Below, in pieces: positions 11,561-22,791 of a stretch of 64,000 nt of DNA. Each line of letters starts with the position of its first letter. The stretch's first letter is position 1. Both the position numbers and the translations under genes were made by a program. Source of the stretch: Allium sativum (Eukaryota; Streptophyta; Magnoliopsida; Asparagales; Amaryllidaceae); contig CM060912.1 in assembly GCA_030737875.1 (NCBI GenBank), positions 206,287,231 to 206,351,230 on the forward strand, given 5' to 3'. Under the pieces are notes generated by a model. It was not told the DNA's origin, searched no databases, and saw nothing but the letters and a program-made list of their open reading frames with translations.

Positions 11561-14249
11561 TATAACATACTTATTGATGCTCCCCTGAATTAATACTTTC
11601 TTCTGAATTCGTCTTCTTCTTTCAATAACTCAAATTGCTTAAAATACTTCTTAATGAAGTTTTTCTTTTAAAAACTTGATGCGCATTTCCATGCTTTTTT
11701 CTTATTTAAAACGCCTTCCTTTTGTGATTTGTATGTTACTAATATTCATTTATGAATACACTTCAAGTGCTTATAATTTTCTGTTTCAATCGGACTTATA
11801 TATTGCAATACATATTTGATGAATAAGACAACTTTCATTACTAAGCAGGAAGTAATCTACTCATCTTGAAGTATATCAAGATTTCCATTACAACAATACT
11901 TAGAAGAATGAAGTATATCAAGATTTTCTTTACAACAACACTTACCAGGAAGTAATCTGCTCACCTTGAAGTGTATCAAAGTTTTCATTATAACAATACT
12001 TAGAAGAATGTGGTAATCTATCATCCATGTTCTTGGTATTCTTTATAATAATAAATGTTATTTATGTTCTTCAGGAACTTATAGATTATATTAAGTTTTG
12101 CATATCGCAACTACCACTTCAATGGATATTAAGAGTTTCATTACAACAATTCTTGAAAGCAGGAAGTGATCTACTCATCATGAAATATATCAAGATTTTC
12201 ATCACAACAATACTTAAAAGAATGTTGTAATTTACGTTTCTTGCTCTTTGCATTATTTATCACTAACAACGTAATTTAAATTCTTCCTGAATTTGTATAC
12301 TTTCATCGTTTATACCTTCAGGGTATTGTAAGAGTTTTATACACTTTCACCACTTTAGTCAGTTCAATTATCTCCGAAAAATACAATGCTCATGGCACTT
12401 GACACTCTATGGTGCTTCAATAACTTCCATGTTCTTTTGCCATTATATATATTTCTATTTTTATCTTATGAACTACAGGTTCATATCTTATGGACTACGG
12501 GTCCTTATATCTTATTTAGGAGAATTTCCTGATGGTCAATCATGTTTCTCTCTAATATGGGATTTTTAATCTATTTATAAATAAGCGCTTCATTATTTAT
12601 TAATTTATCATCGATGATTATTTCTTGTCAGTTCTATATATGATTTATTGAGATGTCAAAAATTATCATGCTTTGGGTACCTTGACACTTCTGGGGTTAT
12701 TTCGACAATCATGTCATGGGTTTCTTTCAAAACACTCTTAAGTATTTCTTTAGGAACACTCACCTCCTTTATTTTGCATCTTTATGACATACTCTAAAAA
12801 TATTTTTGAACTGACTTTTATACCACATTTTCAGCTGTGATTTACACCTTTTGATCCTTTGGGGATTCAAATGTATATTGGAGAAAGTCTATTAGGGACA
12901 TAATTGATTATTTATGCAAGTTACTTAATATTTTGCATAATTCTATATGTTAGCAAATATTTAACATCGATGATTCCTTTATCGTCCCCCTCAATGTTGA
13001 CAAACATTGTCACTTTAATCAATAAACCTTCTTTGGATTCTCAATTTTGATCCATTATCGCATTGTAGCTAGCAAATACATTAGATGTATTTCAATTGTA
13101 GGGGGATAATGCTCTTCTTAGTTGATAAGATGGATTTATATTGCATTGCTTATTCCCTTTCATTGATCTGATGACTTGGAGAAATTTTTTATCATTTGAA
13201 TATGCACATGACTTCAGGTCAATCAATATTGATTTCAATCGACTTTGTGAAATATTACATAATATATGCATAATTTATAATATGAGCTCATGACAACTTC
13301 AGGTTGTTAATTAAATATTCGCATATATGTGTATATACGTGCATCCACGTATTTCATATGTAATTGAATTGCATATTCTTTCTCATTGGAGTTACCTATT
13401 TTAAAACAAATTGTTCATAAGGTTTCAATCATTAATTTTTGCTTATCAAGCAATGTCAATGCGAATCTTAAAGATCGTATCATAATATCCAAAATATTTG
13501 ATTTGGAATTGTACTGAACTTCGGGTTCAAATTTAATATATGAACAACTTGGAGTTGTTAATCTATATTGAACTTCTGGTTCAAATAATATATAAACAAT
13601 TTCTAGTTTGTTAAACTGTATTGAACTTCTGGTTCAACTGTATTGGACTTCTGGTTCCACTGTATTGAACTTCTAGTTCGAATAAAATATATAAATAACT
13701 TCAAGTTGTTAAAATTTATTTCTTTATTATACCCGAAATGTTACTATCGAACATTAATTATATATCTTTTCAAGAAGATATTTCAAACTTCCACAAAAAT
13801 ATGATATGACATATTCATGATCTCTTCGGGAGAATGTCTAAGATATTTCTTCGAGAAATAGTTGCGCATTTGATATGCAGTTGACAGAATATTTTCAAAA
13901 TAATAATAATAATAATAATAACAACAACAAAACAACAACATAGTATAAATAAATTGTCGATCTACTAAAGCCAGCTTAAAATTTGATGTAAGCCAAGTAT
14001 ATGTGAATAAATTAGATGCTCCAATAGAATCATTTTCAGCTTCAGTAAGCAGTTTATTACTTAAAAGTATTTCATGATTTGTTATCCATCAATCCTAATA
14101 TAGCAACATTTTACATAAACTTGAGCATAAGCTCATTTGACATATACTGAATTATATAAAATGACCATAGCTCAAGTTTTATATAAATGAGCATACACAG
14201 TTATGCTAGGTCCATATAAGCTCAGCATAACTCAGCTATAAATTTTATG

Positions 14250-14438
14250 TTAAATTAAACCGAGCATGTTATCATCCACATATACTATGCAGATCATATA
14301 GAGGTCACGTGGTACCCCATACTCAAAATAATCATTGTCATCTAAGTAATTAATGTCAATATCGGTGCATATTGATAAATACCAATGTGCAATATTTGAA
14401 AATATTAAAACTATATCGTATTGGGAAATATTAAACAA
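14250..14438 (-). pseudogene. Copia reverse-transcriptase remnant
   Basis: A 62-codon frame includes MICIVYVDDNMLGLI, matching the YVDD catalytic box of Ty1/copia reverse transcriptases and the hydrophobic residues around it. It lies in the expected place and strand inside the element. Flanking frames are broken, so the polyprotein is dead. This fragment is the main direct evidence that the element once encoded pol. Confidence 0.6.
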
Positions 14439-16390
14439 TTATCAACCAAACTGAGATATCAATATTTATTATGCAAATACTACCAAGAACTGATTGCATA
14501 ACAGCTAGTTTATAGACTGCAGCCTGCCATACTTAAATATTCTGCTAGACAACATACTACATAACAACTAGTTTGCAAACCACTGAAAATAGTCTATGAC
14601 TTCAGTACTTTTCCACCTTTTCGACCATTTTTTTTCTTTATAGAAATAAGATATGGATCTCGAAGTCTACAAAAGTGATCCCAGACAATGTATGGATGTA
14701 AGTGTCCTTGCGGAAAGAAAAAAAAAATAATGTTTAAAGCTGCATGTTTTAGTTGTCTGATTTAATATGGGATCCTGTGAACATAGCAAATTGTGTTCAT
14801 ATAGGAACCACGTAATATGATGTTATCATATAACAACATTTAATATCTATTCACATAATCAGATGTGATGTAAATGGCTTATTATGCAAGCTTTATAATT
14901 CAATTTGATCAAATATGTTGACAATGTCTTATGTGGCCTTATACTATGCATTACCTATATATAAAATTTTGAACAAATCAAAAAATTGACCAAATCAACA
15001 AATTTGCTAGACGGATTTACAAAAGTTTCGCCATCACTAGATCCTTTTATAATCATCAAATTGTTTCTTTGAATGACTAAATAAATGAATAAAACATGGA
15101 TGACCAACTAATTGAGTACAACATGAATGACGTATTTGGAATGTAATCAATAATGAGGTAATCTGCTTAAATCTAAAACAATAGGTAGAGCAACATTCAC
15201 ATGCAAACTTCAGAACAGTCGAATTAAATTTAAATATATGCAATAGCCAAAATATTATATAAAAAATCTGAAAAGGGACGACATACAAGCTGAGCGAGTA
15301 TAATTAGTCGAATGCATATTTACGGAAAATATTCACAAAAGATAGATGTTATCACAAACTATACGTTTTCTCAATAAGACCAACCATGGTTTCATGGCTA
15401 CAATAGTTCACAGCTCTCACTCTCAGTAATAAGCGAAAGAAAAACCAAACTTTCAGCAAAGATTATATTCACAATTTATAGATTTGTGGACTATGAAGTC
15501 TACATCTAATGCACTACCAACTAAACCAATGAACAAACATGCTATGCATTGCAAATTCAAGATATATGTATAGCTTTCTCCATATGAATTGTTAGTCATA
15601 TTCATAAGAATATTACGCTTATTTTCAATGCATTCTCACATCTTATATTAAATGTTTGGTGTGTCGTTTACCTTCTTCGACTCTTCAGTTACGGGATGTT
15701 AGTTTATGATGAGGACCAGGTGCAGATTTATTGTAGTCATGTTCAGCATAAAAAAAAATTACTCAAACGAAATCTAAGTTTTCTGCAAAAGCCTTGGAAT
15801 TTCTAAAATAAAATAAAAGGTTAAACATATGAATATAAATGAATCGCTGGAAGTAATATAGTAACTACGATATGCAGTTCAAAAACAAAAGTATAAATCT
15901 AAAAATACGTCAATATAGGATCTGCTCGCCTACTAAAGTGGCCCCACTAAATACATGCTACTTATCTTAGCATCTGTAAGTAATAATAATAATATCTAGA
16001 ATCAAACTTAATACATAAAAGTATGCGGATGTGAAAAGAAATGTTCAAAGTTATGAGCATATTGAAGACGGTTTCTGAGGGCTCTCTCTCATCTCTATTT
16101 CTAATTTTCACCAAAGTTTCATGGAAAAGAAAGATAGAAGCTGAATCCATAGTTGTATTTTAAAGTTAATTGAAATATAATATCATATATCGCATGCTAA
16201 CAAAACCAGAAACATGTAGATCAAAAAAAATCTGTAGATTTAACCTAAAACGAAATAGGAAATTCTCAACAATATCAAAGGAAGCATACCTGAATTACTA
16301 ATGAAGAAGAAGAAGAAAAATTCAGCTTGAGCTTCCAAATTAACACAAACCTTAGATATGATCAGTATCTAGAGTTTCGTGCCGATAACA

Positions 16391-16600
16391 TGTTATAAAA
16401 TGAACACAGAACAGAAGAAACAAGAGAGACATGACATTTCTATTCATTTAGATATGTATTTATTTCTACTACATTGGCTCCTTTATATATAGGCTTTGGA
16501 GCTGATGTTTAACTTATTCCAATGATGTGGGACTAAACAGAAAACTAATAAAAGCATATTCACTCTTATATATATTACAACATTTATATATATTACAACA
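16391..16600 (-). repeat. LTR (5') of the copia element
   Basis: Pairs with 10230-10439 at equal length. The adjacent 16373-16390 is the primer-site side of the element in the - orientation. The ATCAA duplication follows directly at 16601-16605. Confidence 0.88.
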
Positions 16601-17528
16601 ATCAATACATTGTTGTTAATTTATCTAATTAATGCTAAGTGTGATGTTTTAAAATGTACACCATGTTTATACCAATAAAAATGGAAAAATTAGTTTTTTT
16701 TTTTCAAATATAAAGTTAAATAAGTCACACAGTTTAAATAATATATGTAAACAATGATAAAAAAATTAAAAAATTATAACTTCTCTCAATAAATTTATCA
16801 TAAATCGAACAAAACAATTTTCGCTTCAAATACCTATATTTTAACATTTCTACAATTATTTGCTGCACCTCCTCAATTCTTTCGTAGTATTTTATATTTC
16901 ATTTCATATGTTTAAATTACTCATGAACCCTAAATTTTAATTATTTAAATAATCTTAGAGAGTGTTTAGTCCATCTTTCCAATAGCTTCTAAAAGTATAA
17001 ATCAATTGTATTGTATATTCATATTAAAAAAGGTATTTTTCCATGCAATTATAAAGATGTATAAATCACATAACATGAACTGTGTATATCAACAATAATG
17101 ACAAAATTAATTTGCAAATTAGTTATGATTCATCTATATCAAGAACTTATCATGTATTATACCATAAAATTCTTTTTCAATATCAATAACTCCACAACAA
17201 ATTAACCTTTTTTGCAATTTCTTTTCAGTTTTTCGTGCTATGTTATACAGTTAAACTAACTTCATAATTTTACATTAAACTTATTTAAACAAATTCTATT
17301 AAATAATATTTGCTAATTCATTGAATAAATTACTAACGCACATTAATTTCAACATGTATAGCTATATTAACAAAAATGATTAAAAAATTCTCAAATACAT
17401 ACGCATGCATATTGCTTATGTAAGCTATAGAACATAAATTATGCACAAATATTAAAAATAATTTTAATTAATAGTTTATGTATTTCATATAAATATTTAT
17501 CAGATATTGCGTAACAAAATTCTCATTT

Positions 17529-19842
17529 CACAAACAATTGAACAAGCAATTTTTTCAAGCAAGATGCCCTTATGGACGCCTGTGTTAAGCGATTATTCTT
17601 CACCATCTACAGCCTTATCTCCCACCTAATCCTTGTCTATGCCCCCACTCTATTCTTTCGTCATCGAATTTCTTCGGCCTCGCTCTCTTCTCTAATCATC
17701 CCCACTTCCATCTGATGGTGAAAACAGGAAAACGAAAGCAAGATTCGTGAATGTTACCTCCAGATCTAGGAAGATCTACTCATCTTCCCTTTCAAGCTTA
17801 GTTCAGCCAGTGTTGTTAAAGATCCTTTGGTTGCTCCTGTCATTCCACCAGCGATGCAATATAGAAAACGAGTTTGCTACAGAGTCTGCACTGCCTCAGT
17901 ATGGGATTGTTAAGTTAGTTGAGACGCCATTGTCTAACATGCTTGTTGGAGGCCCTGTTGAACGCTGGACCAACGAGGATTCCTCGAATGCTCTTGATTC
18001 TGTTAGTGTGCTGAAAGAAAAAGGTAATATTATTGAAATTCTATCTATTGGAAATGTGGTTGGTCGATTGGATGTTGACACTGATGCATTGGTGAGGAAT
18101 TGTGTGAATGTGGAAGATACTAATGTGCTTAGTGGAAATGTGAGTGGTCTCCCCAATGTTGCCGTTGATATGTTTTCCGATCTTGTCCCTAAATGTTCAC
18201 GTTCTGCTCGAGTGAATGTCGCACTCAAGTCTGCAGTTTCTTCATCTTTACTGCCTAATTATATTGATGAAGTGGCAGTAGTTAGAACTTATCTTGTTTC
18301 TATTCCTACAACAGAGCATGTTGTCACTCTGAATGCTATTGTAGACGTTGTGCTATGTGAAAAGATTGTTGGAGTTAATCCAAGTACACCGCATATTGAG
18401 AATTCTATTGCACCTGTTTTGGTTGCGTCTGTTGTAGTAGTAGATGACCATCAGGTTAATACTGATGGAGTTCAAGTTCCTAAATGGACTTCTCTGTTTG
18501 AGAAATCCCAGCTAATAAGGGCTCTTATGAACCCCGTCACTTTGTTCATTCTATATCTGATGGCATTAGTAACCTGCCTTTGGAGGTTATTAATGCAAGG
18601 GTTGATTTCTGGATAGACTGCTTGGTTGGATTTTTCATTGACACTCCTCCATCGTATATGAAAGTTAAGGAGCACTGCGGTATAGTTTGGCAATTTTATG
18701 GTGACCTCCAAGTTAGGATAAATAAAACTATGTTTTTTATGATTTTTTCTCTACTGGTGGAATGACTTCGAGTCCTCAGTGCAAAGCCTACTATTATTAG
18801 AGGGAAGTCTGTTACCATTACCCCGTGGAGCCCGTCAGTTGACAGAGCCAAAGAGCATGTCGTCTACATTTCGGTATGGACTTATTTCTCGCATATCCCC
18901 TTAGTACTGCAATCCGTGATAGGCCTGAACTAGTCGTCCAAATATATTGGAAAGCTTAGATGTTTTGATATAACATAGTAGCCAGGGGTAAACTATTCTA
19001 TGGTAAATCCCTAATAGAAATAACCTTTGACAAACCTCTTCCTGAGGTTTGTTCCTTATGCTACTATTTTGGTCAATTACACACTTCATGTTCTTGGAAA
19101 CCATCAACCTCCACCCCTGCACATGTTCCTCTTCTGAGCGTGATCATCTGCCATGCCCTCATGTTGTTAAATGGGTCCAGAAAGTTCGATCTTCTGTTCT
19201 TTCCAAACACTGTTGTCCATCAACCTAAAGAAGAGTTTGCTGCACATTTTGATGATGATCCAAAGGTAGAAGAAGATGCTCCTTTTGATAAGACTTCGAA
19301 TTTTGATGATATCTACTAGAGCTCGGGTGATCATTCATGGATCCATGACAGTTCTAGGATGAGATACGACCCTTCTAAAGACATGTATTATAAATGTGTA
19401 ACTGACATTGATGATGACTATAGGAAGCTGGCATATCAGGTTGTGGGTGATGATTTTGAGATCATTGAGAAGGGAGAGATAAGAGGGATGAATAAGTCAC
19501 TATTCGATGATACTAATTGGGATCTGGTTGAGGAATTTCGTAGTCCAAACCTGTGTTTTGTTCTTTATATTGCTTTACTTTTTTTCTGAGTACGTCAATG
19601 TTATAGAATCAAGTGGCGACTCAAGTTATTCCTCCTTTGTTGGGAACTAGCTGTGATATATTTAGTAGCTAAAGCACTCTGCTTCACTCCTGCATTTTTT
19701 TTTGTGTTCTAACACTTCAAACTAACCTAGTATAGTTAGACAAAGTGTTTAACCCCTGTACTTTCATGTATTCGTTTATTTTTTATAATGAAAGTGGTTG
19801 CAGCCACTTTAAAAATCGGCTTAGCTTTGCTTAAAAAAAAAA
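17529..19842 (+). mobile_element. LINE-type non-LTR insertion, gag-like part only, poly(A) tail
   Basis: This block is absent from Helitron-like copy 1 and so inserted into copy 2. It ends in A10 at 19833-19842, after a 3' UTR-like stretch. Imperfect repeats TTCTCATTT and TCTTATTTT flank it as a possible target duplication. Its coding part is ORF1/gag-like with a DUF4283-type segment; no endonuclease or reverse transcriptase is seen between gag and tail. It could be an internally deleted LINE or a gag-only derivative moved in trans. Confidence 0.65.
17747..19590 (+). pseudogene. LINE ORF1 (DUF4283-like gag), broken
   Basis: An uninterrupted 289-codon frame (17747-18616) encodes a Val/Ser/Asp-rich variable region. 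A frame change near 18560 leads into a DUF4283-type segment with RVDFWIDCLVGFF, then TPPSYMKVKEHCG, and later SVTITPWSPSVDRAKEH followed by VWTYF. This is the order seen in gag-like ORF1 of plant L1 LINEs. Several stops follow at 18760-19060. An acidic stretch of 76 codons (19359-19589) ends the coding-like part. The CCHC zinc finger expected after DUF4283 is only weakly visible, around 19020-19100. The product would be an RNA-binding gag-like protein, but the gene is not intact. Confidence 0.6.
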
Positions 19843-19917
19843 TAATCTTATTTTAACATTAATAAATACTATTTTTTTGGTAATATTGTCATGTGCAATG
19901 CACCGGTTATACACTAG

Positions 19918-20022
19918 TGTAATATAAATAAATAAATGATACTATGAATGAATATCTTGAATGAATAAAAGTCTCTTTCTTTTATTCTCTCCAATGGATT
20001 CTAACTTTTATATTTTATAACA
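19918..20022 (+). repeat. Truncated 5' LTR of the outer copia-type element
   Basis: It matches the second half of the LTR at 49118-49327 closely, for example ATGAATGAATATCTT, AATGAATAAAAGTCT, CCAATGGAT and TTTTATAACA. It begins exactly at the Helitron-like CTAG end, so the Helitron appears to have inserted into this LTR. CGTTATCAGCAC follows at 20023-20034, in the primer-site position and similar to the TTATCGGCAC of the other copia element. Confidence 0.65.
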
Positions 20023-21130
20023 CGTTATCAGCACAATATCAAAACAAATAATAATAATTAAAGATTTAGAATTCATATCAATTTTTCTAATCTAATAATA
20101 ATTCTTCAAAACAGCTGCGAGAATAACGTCCTAATCCATCTTCATTCGGCTATGTAGTTCAGTTTCAAGCAAGTAAAACTCACCTCTTGTACTGATATTA
20201 ATTGCCAAGTGATTATTGTTGATCTAATATTTTTGTTATTCATATGCACTCTATTGATCATTGTAAATTACCTGGTAGTCATATTTTCATTCATCCTTCA
20301 CTGTCTTGAGATTTGCTCCGCGTTTATGTATTTCGATTTGATTTCCTTTGTCTGCAAACGGTTTGGTTTCATACTTTACAGCCTGTTATTTTTATTTGTT
20401 CGTACATCCATGCTTTTAAATTCAAATCTGCATCCTTCTTTAACTTCATCATTTCACATACAGCCCTATTAACATGTCTGTATTGCTTTACTACCTTGAA
20501 CTAGTCACTCATTCTCCTCACAGATTATTACATTGACTTAGTCTTGTCCTATATCTCTCTTTTGGCCTGGAGATAGGCAAAGCACTTATGCCTATAGTTT
20601 GGTATTGTACGTTAGTTTTGATTTCTGAGGCTGCTCCATACATTGCATGTCCCATATTTATCTAATTCGTTGGGTACATTACAATCAGACTACGTTATAC
20701 TTTTCACATGCCTGATCTTTGTAAATTTGTATCGCATGTTGGTGCCTTGATTTTACGTCCATATGTATGAGTACAATTTGTACTTATCAATTTACACCAA
20801 TATGCAAAATTTCTTTTTGGTGAATAGTGCATTATATTATTTTGTTTTGTTTTAATGCATATAGACTTAGTTGGTTACATGCCTCAGTTTTTGGTGTGTT
20901 TGGCTTGGATCTATGTACTCCTAATAACATTTTGCTGATGCTTGTGCCTTAAATTTTGTGGGTTCTTATTATCTTGGTTAGTTGCAGCTCTTGATATCTT
21001 GATATTTTTCTATTGGCTGCATTGTTTGTTAAGTTTTGAAATTTAATTCCGTTGATAAAACTCCAGCAAACTTAATTAAATTGAACCAGATAATCAAACA
21101 GTATGCAAGCAAATCCTCACATACATTAAA
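20023..21130 (+). other. Leader of the outer copia-type element, no coding sequence
   Basis: Sequence downstream of the primer-site-like CGTTATCAGCAC. It is AT-rich with T-rich runs. The open frames here (for example 20209-20472) are hydrophobic and match nothing I recognise. It ends where gypsy I begins. I interpret it as the untranslated leader or decayed gag region of the element whose 3' LTR is at 49118-49327. Confidence 0.4.
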
Positions 21131-22791
21131 TGAAATACCTACACCCCTTAGTATTCCTATTAAGGTCGTACTAAGGAATGCAGAGCGTTGTAGGTGCAAA
21201 GAAACAAATCACTGAGGCTAAGATTCACAAGAAATAATATAAAAACAGCGGAAAACTTTTATTTCATAAATAAACTTATCATTTCAAAACAATAATTGAT
21301 GTACTATATGTTATAAAACATATGTTTATCTCAATCTCAACTTAAATCAGAGTATTTAATAAAATTCCCTCTTAAGTACAACTTAAAACAGTAATAAAGT
21401 AAAGTAAAAAAGAGAAATTTGACAGAAAATAGCTAGAGTCTCATATCTTAAACACTGCTCTTTCCAAGCTGCCAATACCATTCAACTTATACATTATGAG
21501 CCTATTGGGGGAAATAAAAAGGAAGAAAGAGAAATGGGTCAGACGTAAAGTCTGGTGAATTGTTATGATTATTGGCATGATTGACAAGCAAGAGAAACAA
21601 ATAAAACAGAAGTTCTAGTGTGAGATAGAGTAAGTGTCTATGTACACCTAAGGTGAACATATAGGATGACATAAAAGGTTACAAATAGGGTTAACTTTTT
21701 TCATTCCATAAAATATTGATTTTTGACTCTTGGCACTTCTACTAATTCAAAACAAAATATAATTAGGAAGATTTTCCTAATTATACCCATCGATCGACTA
21801 TTAAACCATAGAGTGATAACTTATGCCCACTATGTGTCTTGGGTTTATCAGACTCAATCCCATCAGTAAAAAGACAGCCTTACCACAAGTGTCACAGTGT
21901 CTTATTTTCTCTAGTCGGGTTAATGCACGCACATTGAACCGTCGGAACGCACCCGTACCCGCCTCCATTTGGGCCATCTTACTACCACCCATAACATGTT
22001 GCGTGCCCTAGCCTCCTATATGAGACCGCATGTGATAAAAAGGTTATTCTATATGGTATGGATCCCCGTCAAACAATTGTTACTTAGCCCAATTCACCAT
22101 TGATTTGGCCCTCATAGATTAACCATAGAATTTTTAGCTTTAGGCTCGTAACTTAACCATTTTAAGTCAACATGTTCATATTAAAGTCTAGCGTCTAATT
22201 TTAAGGCCACCATAGATTTTTAGGCTTGTAACTTAACCCTTTTAAACCAGTATGTTCATATTAATGCCTACTGCCTAATTTTAAGGCCACCATAGATTTT
22301 TACTTTTAGGCTCGTAGCTTAGACATTTTAAGTCAATATATTCATATTAAATCCTAACGTCCAATTTTAAGGTCACCATAGATTTTTAGTTTTATGTACG
22401 TTTCTTTTAAACTTACATAGTCGATATTTTATAAACCGTTACTCCAGATATATTAAAGTTATATATCAAACTAATCGTCTCGGAAAGATCTTCACAATAT
22501 TGACATAATCTGACATCCAGTTTATCTCCTACTAAATATTAATTCTTATTTACTGTTTTATTTTGCACGTTACTTCTCAAATTCACATGCATGTGTTAAC
22601 ATTTTTAATTTAATACTTTTGTTAGCTTCCAATGTTATGTCTATAACATTAATATTTATTTATTCTTTTACAATGTTCTTGTGAACGTTTCCATTATTTC
22701 ATTTTTAACTTATAACATTATATTTTCATAACATTAAATTTTAAATTTTCAAATTTGTTAATTAATTAATCTTAAATTTTTTGTTGTTGCA
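21131..22791 (-). repeat. LTR (3') of gypsy I
   Basis: A 1,661-bp repeat that aligns with 36968-39855 once the LINE is removed (about 1,650 bp). Between 22120 and 22400 it carries an internal repeat of about 90 bp: CCATAGATTTTTAG, GGCTYGTAACTTA, TTTTAAGTCAATATGTTCATATTAA. This repeats three to four times, and also in the partner LTR (37960-38220). Confidence 0.8.

Larger units (their letters stand above)
10230..16600 (-). mobile_element. Ty1/copia LTR retrotransposon, full length but decayed
   Basis: Two direct 210-bp LTRs (10230-10439 and 16391-16600) are flanked by a perfect 5-bp duplication ATCAA (10225-10229 and 16601-16605). On the - strand the 5' LTR is followed by TTATCGGCACGAAACTC as the primer site region (complement of about 16373-16388). 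A purine tract, TCAAGGGGGAG, precedes the 3' LTR at 10440. By eye the LTRs differ at about 15 of 210 positions (about 93% identical), so the insertion is old. Only one reverse-transcriptase remnant is recognisable. The 3 kb before the 3' LTR is noncoding and repetitive. Confidence 0.88.
10085..19917 (+). mobile_element. Helitron-like repeat, copy 2, interrupted by a copia element and a LINE
   Basis: The pieces are part of 10085-10229, then 16606-17528, then 19843-19917. The 3' end again has the hairpin GTGCAATGCAC (19893-19903), ten bases, then CTAG (19914-19917) and T. The copia element at 10230-16600 split its left part, leaving the ATCAA duplication. The LINE at about 17529-19842 split its right part, between TTCTCATTT and TCTTATTTT. 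Joined, the pieces read colinearly with copy 1. The left terminus is not resolved, and 10085-10140 may belong to an older LTR. Confidence 0.5.

Noticed and set aside
20209..20504. Overlapping hydrophobic frames in the copia leader
   Set aside because: T-rich sequence naturally gives Phe/Leu/Ile runs; no start context or homology.
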